Origin: Noviherbaspirillum sp. | GTDB lineage: Bacteria > Pseudomonadota > Gammaproteobacteria > Burkholderiales > Burkholderiaceae | Assembly (NCBI GenBank): GCA_028292785.1 | Contig: JAQGLQ010000253.1 | Location: 1-8,145 of the forward strand | DNA: 8,145 bases | Reading direction: 5' to 3' | Part shown: in pieces, positions 8,118-8,145 of the stretch | Layout: the number at the start of each line of letters is the position of its first letter | How positions within the stretch are numbered: the first letter of the stretch is position 1 | Made by a program: the position numbers and the translations under genes | The notes under the pieces: generated by a model | What the model saw: the letters and a program-made list of their open reading frames with translations, nothing else | Database searches by the model: none | Told to the model about the DNA's origin: nothing

Positions 8118-8145
8118 ATGCCATTGCGCATCCAGTACAACCAAT
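8118..8145 (+). CDS. Start of an unidentified gene, cut by the window end
   Basis: An ATG at 8118 opens a frame reading MPLRIQYNQ before the window ends. AGGGAGA at 8106-8112 is a strong ribosome binding site with its GGAG core six bases from this ATG. A second ATG at 8113, in another frame, is too close to that site to be the start. Nine residues are too few to identify the product, and I do not recognise it. It lies beyond the rodA terminator and probably begins a separate transcription unit. Confidence 0.5.

Overview
The window is a housekeeping chromosomal segment from a GC-rich Gram-negative bacterium. It most resembles a betaproteobacterium of the order Burkholderiales, possibly near the Oxalobacteraceae (Herbaspirillum, Herminiimonas or Collimonas type). 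That placement rests on protein style, for example the MEYSPPPLFKQG start of MreC, and on gene order: a gatC-gatA(-gatB) unit divergent from mreB-mreC-mreD-mrdA-rodA. It is an inference from recall, not from a search.

Layout. On the minus strand, positions 19-1810 hold gatC and then gatA, subunits of the tRNA-dependent amidotransferase. A Shine-Dalgarno-like AAGGA at the left edge suggests that gatB follows outside the window. A 255-base AT-rich divergent spacer (1811-2065) carries a perfect minus-strand TATAAT and an imperfect dyad. On the plus strand, positions 2066-7944 form the complete elongasome (Rod complex) cluster: MreB filament, MreC and MreD, the PBP2 transpeptidase (mrdA) and the SEDS glycosyltransferase RodA. 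mreC/mreD and mrdA/rodA overlap by four bases (ATGA). mreB is set apart from mreC by 185 bases containing a strong GC hairpin. A 12-bp perfect hairpin just after rodA is a likely terminator. The last about 135 bases look like the promoter and leader of a new transcription unit, whose first nine codons begin at 8118.

How the genes work together. MreB filaments under the inner membrane position the machinery. MreC and MreD link them to the periplasmic side. RodA polymerises lipid II into glycan strands and PBP2 cross-links them, giving lateral wall growth and rod shape. The divergent gat genes serve translation by converting mischarged Glu-tRNA(Gln) and/or Asp-tRNA(Asn).

I see no mobile element, CRISPR array, RNA gene, phage or defence gene and no sign of horizontal transfer. 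I did not find an undescribed system. The items most worth a second look are a KTG-P active-site motif in PBP2, two intergenic hairpins, and hydrophilic C-terminal tails on MreC and PBP2.
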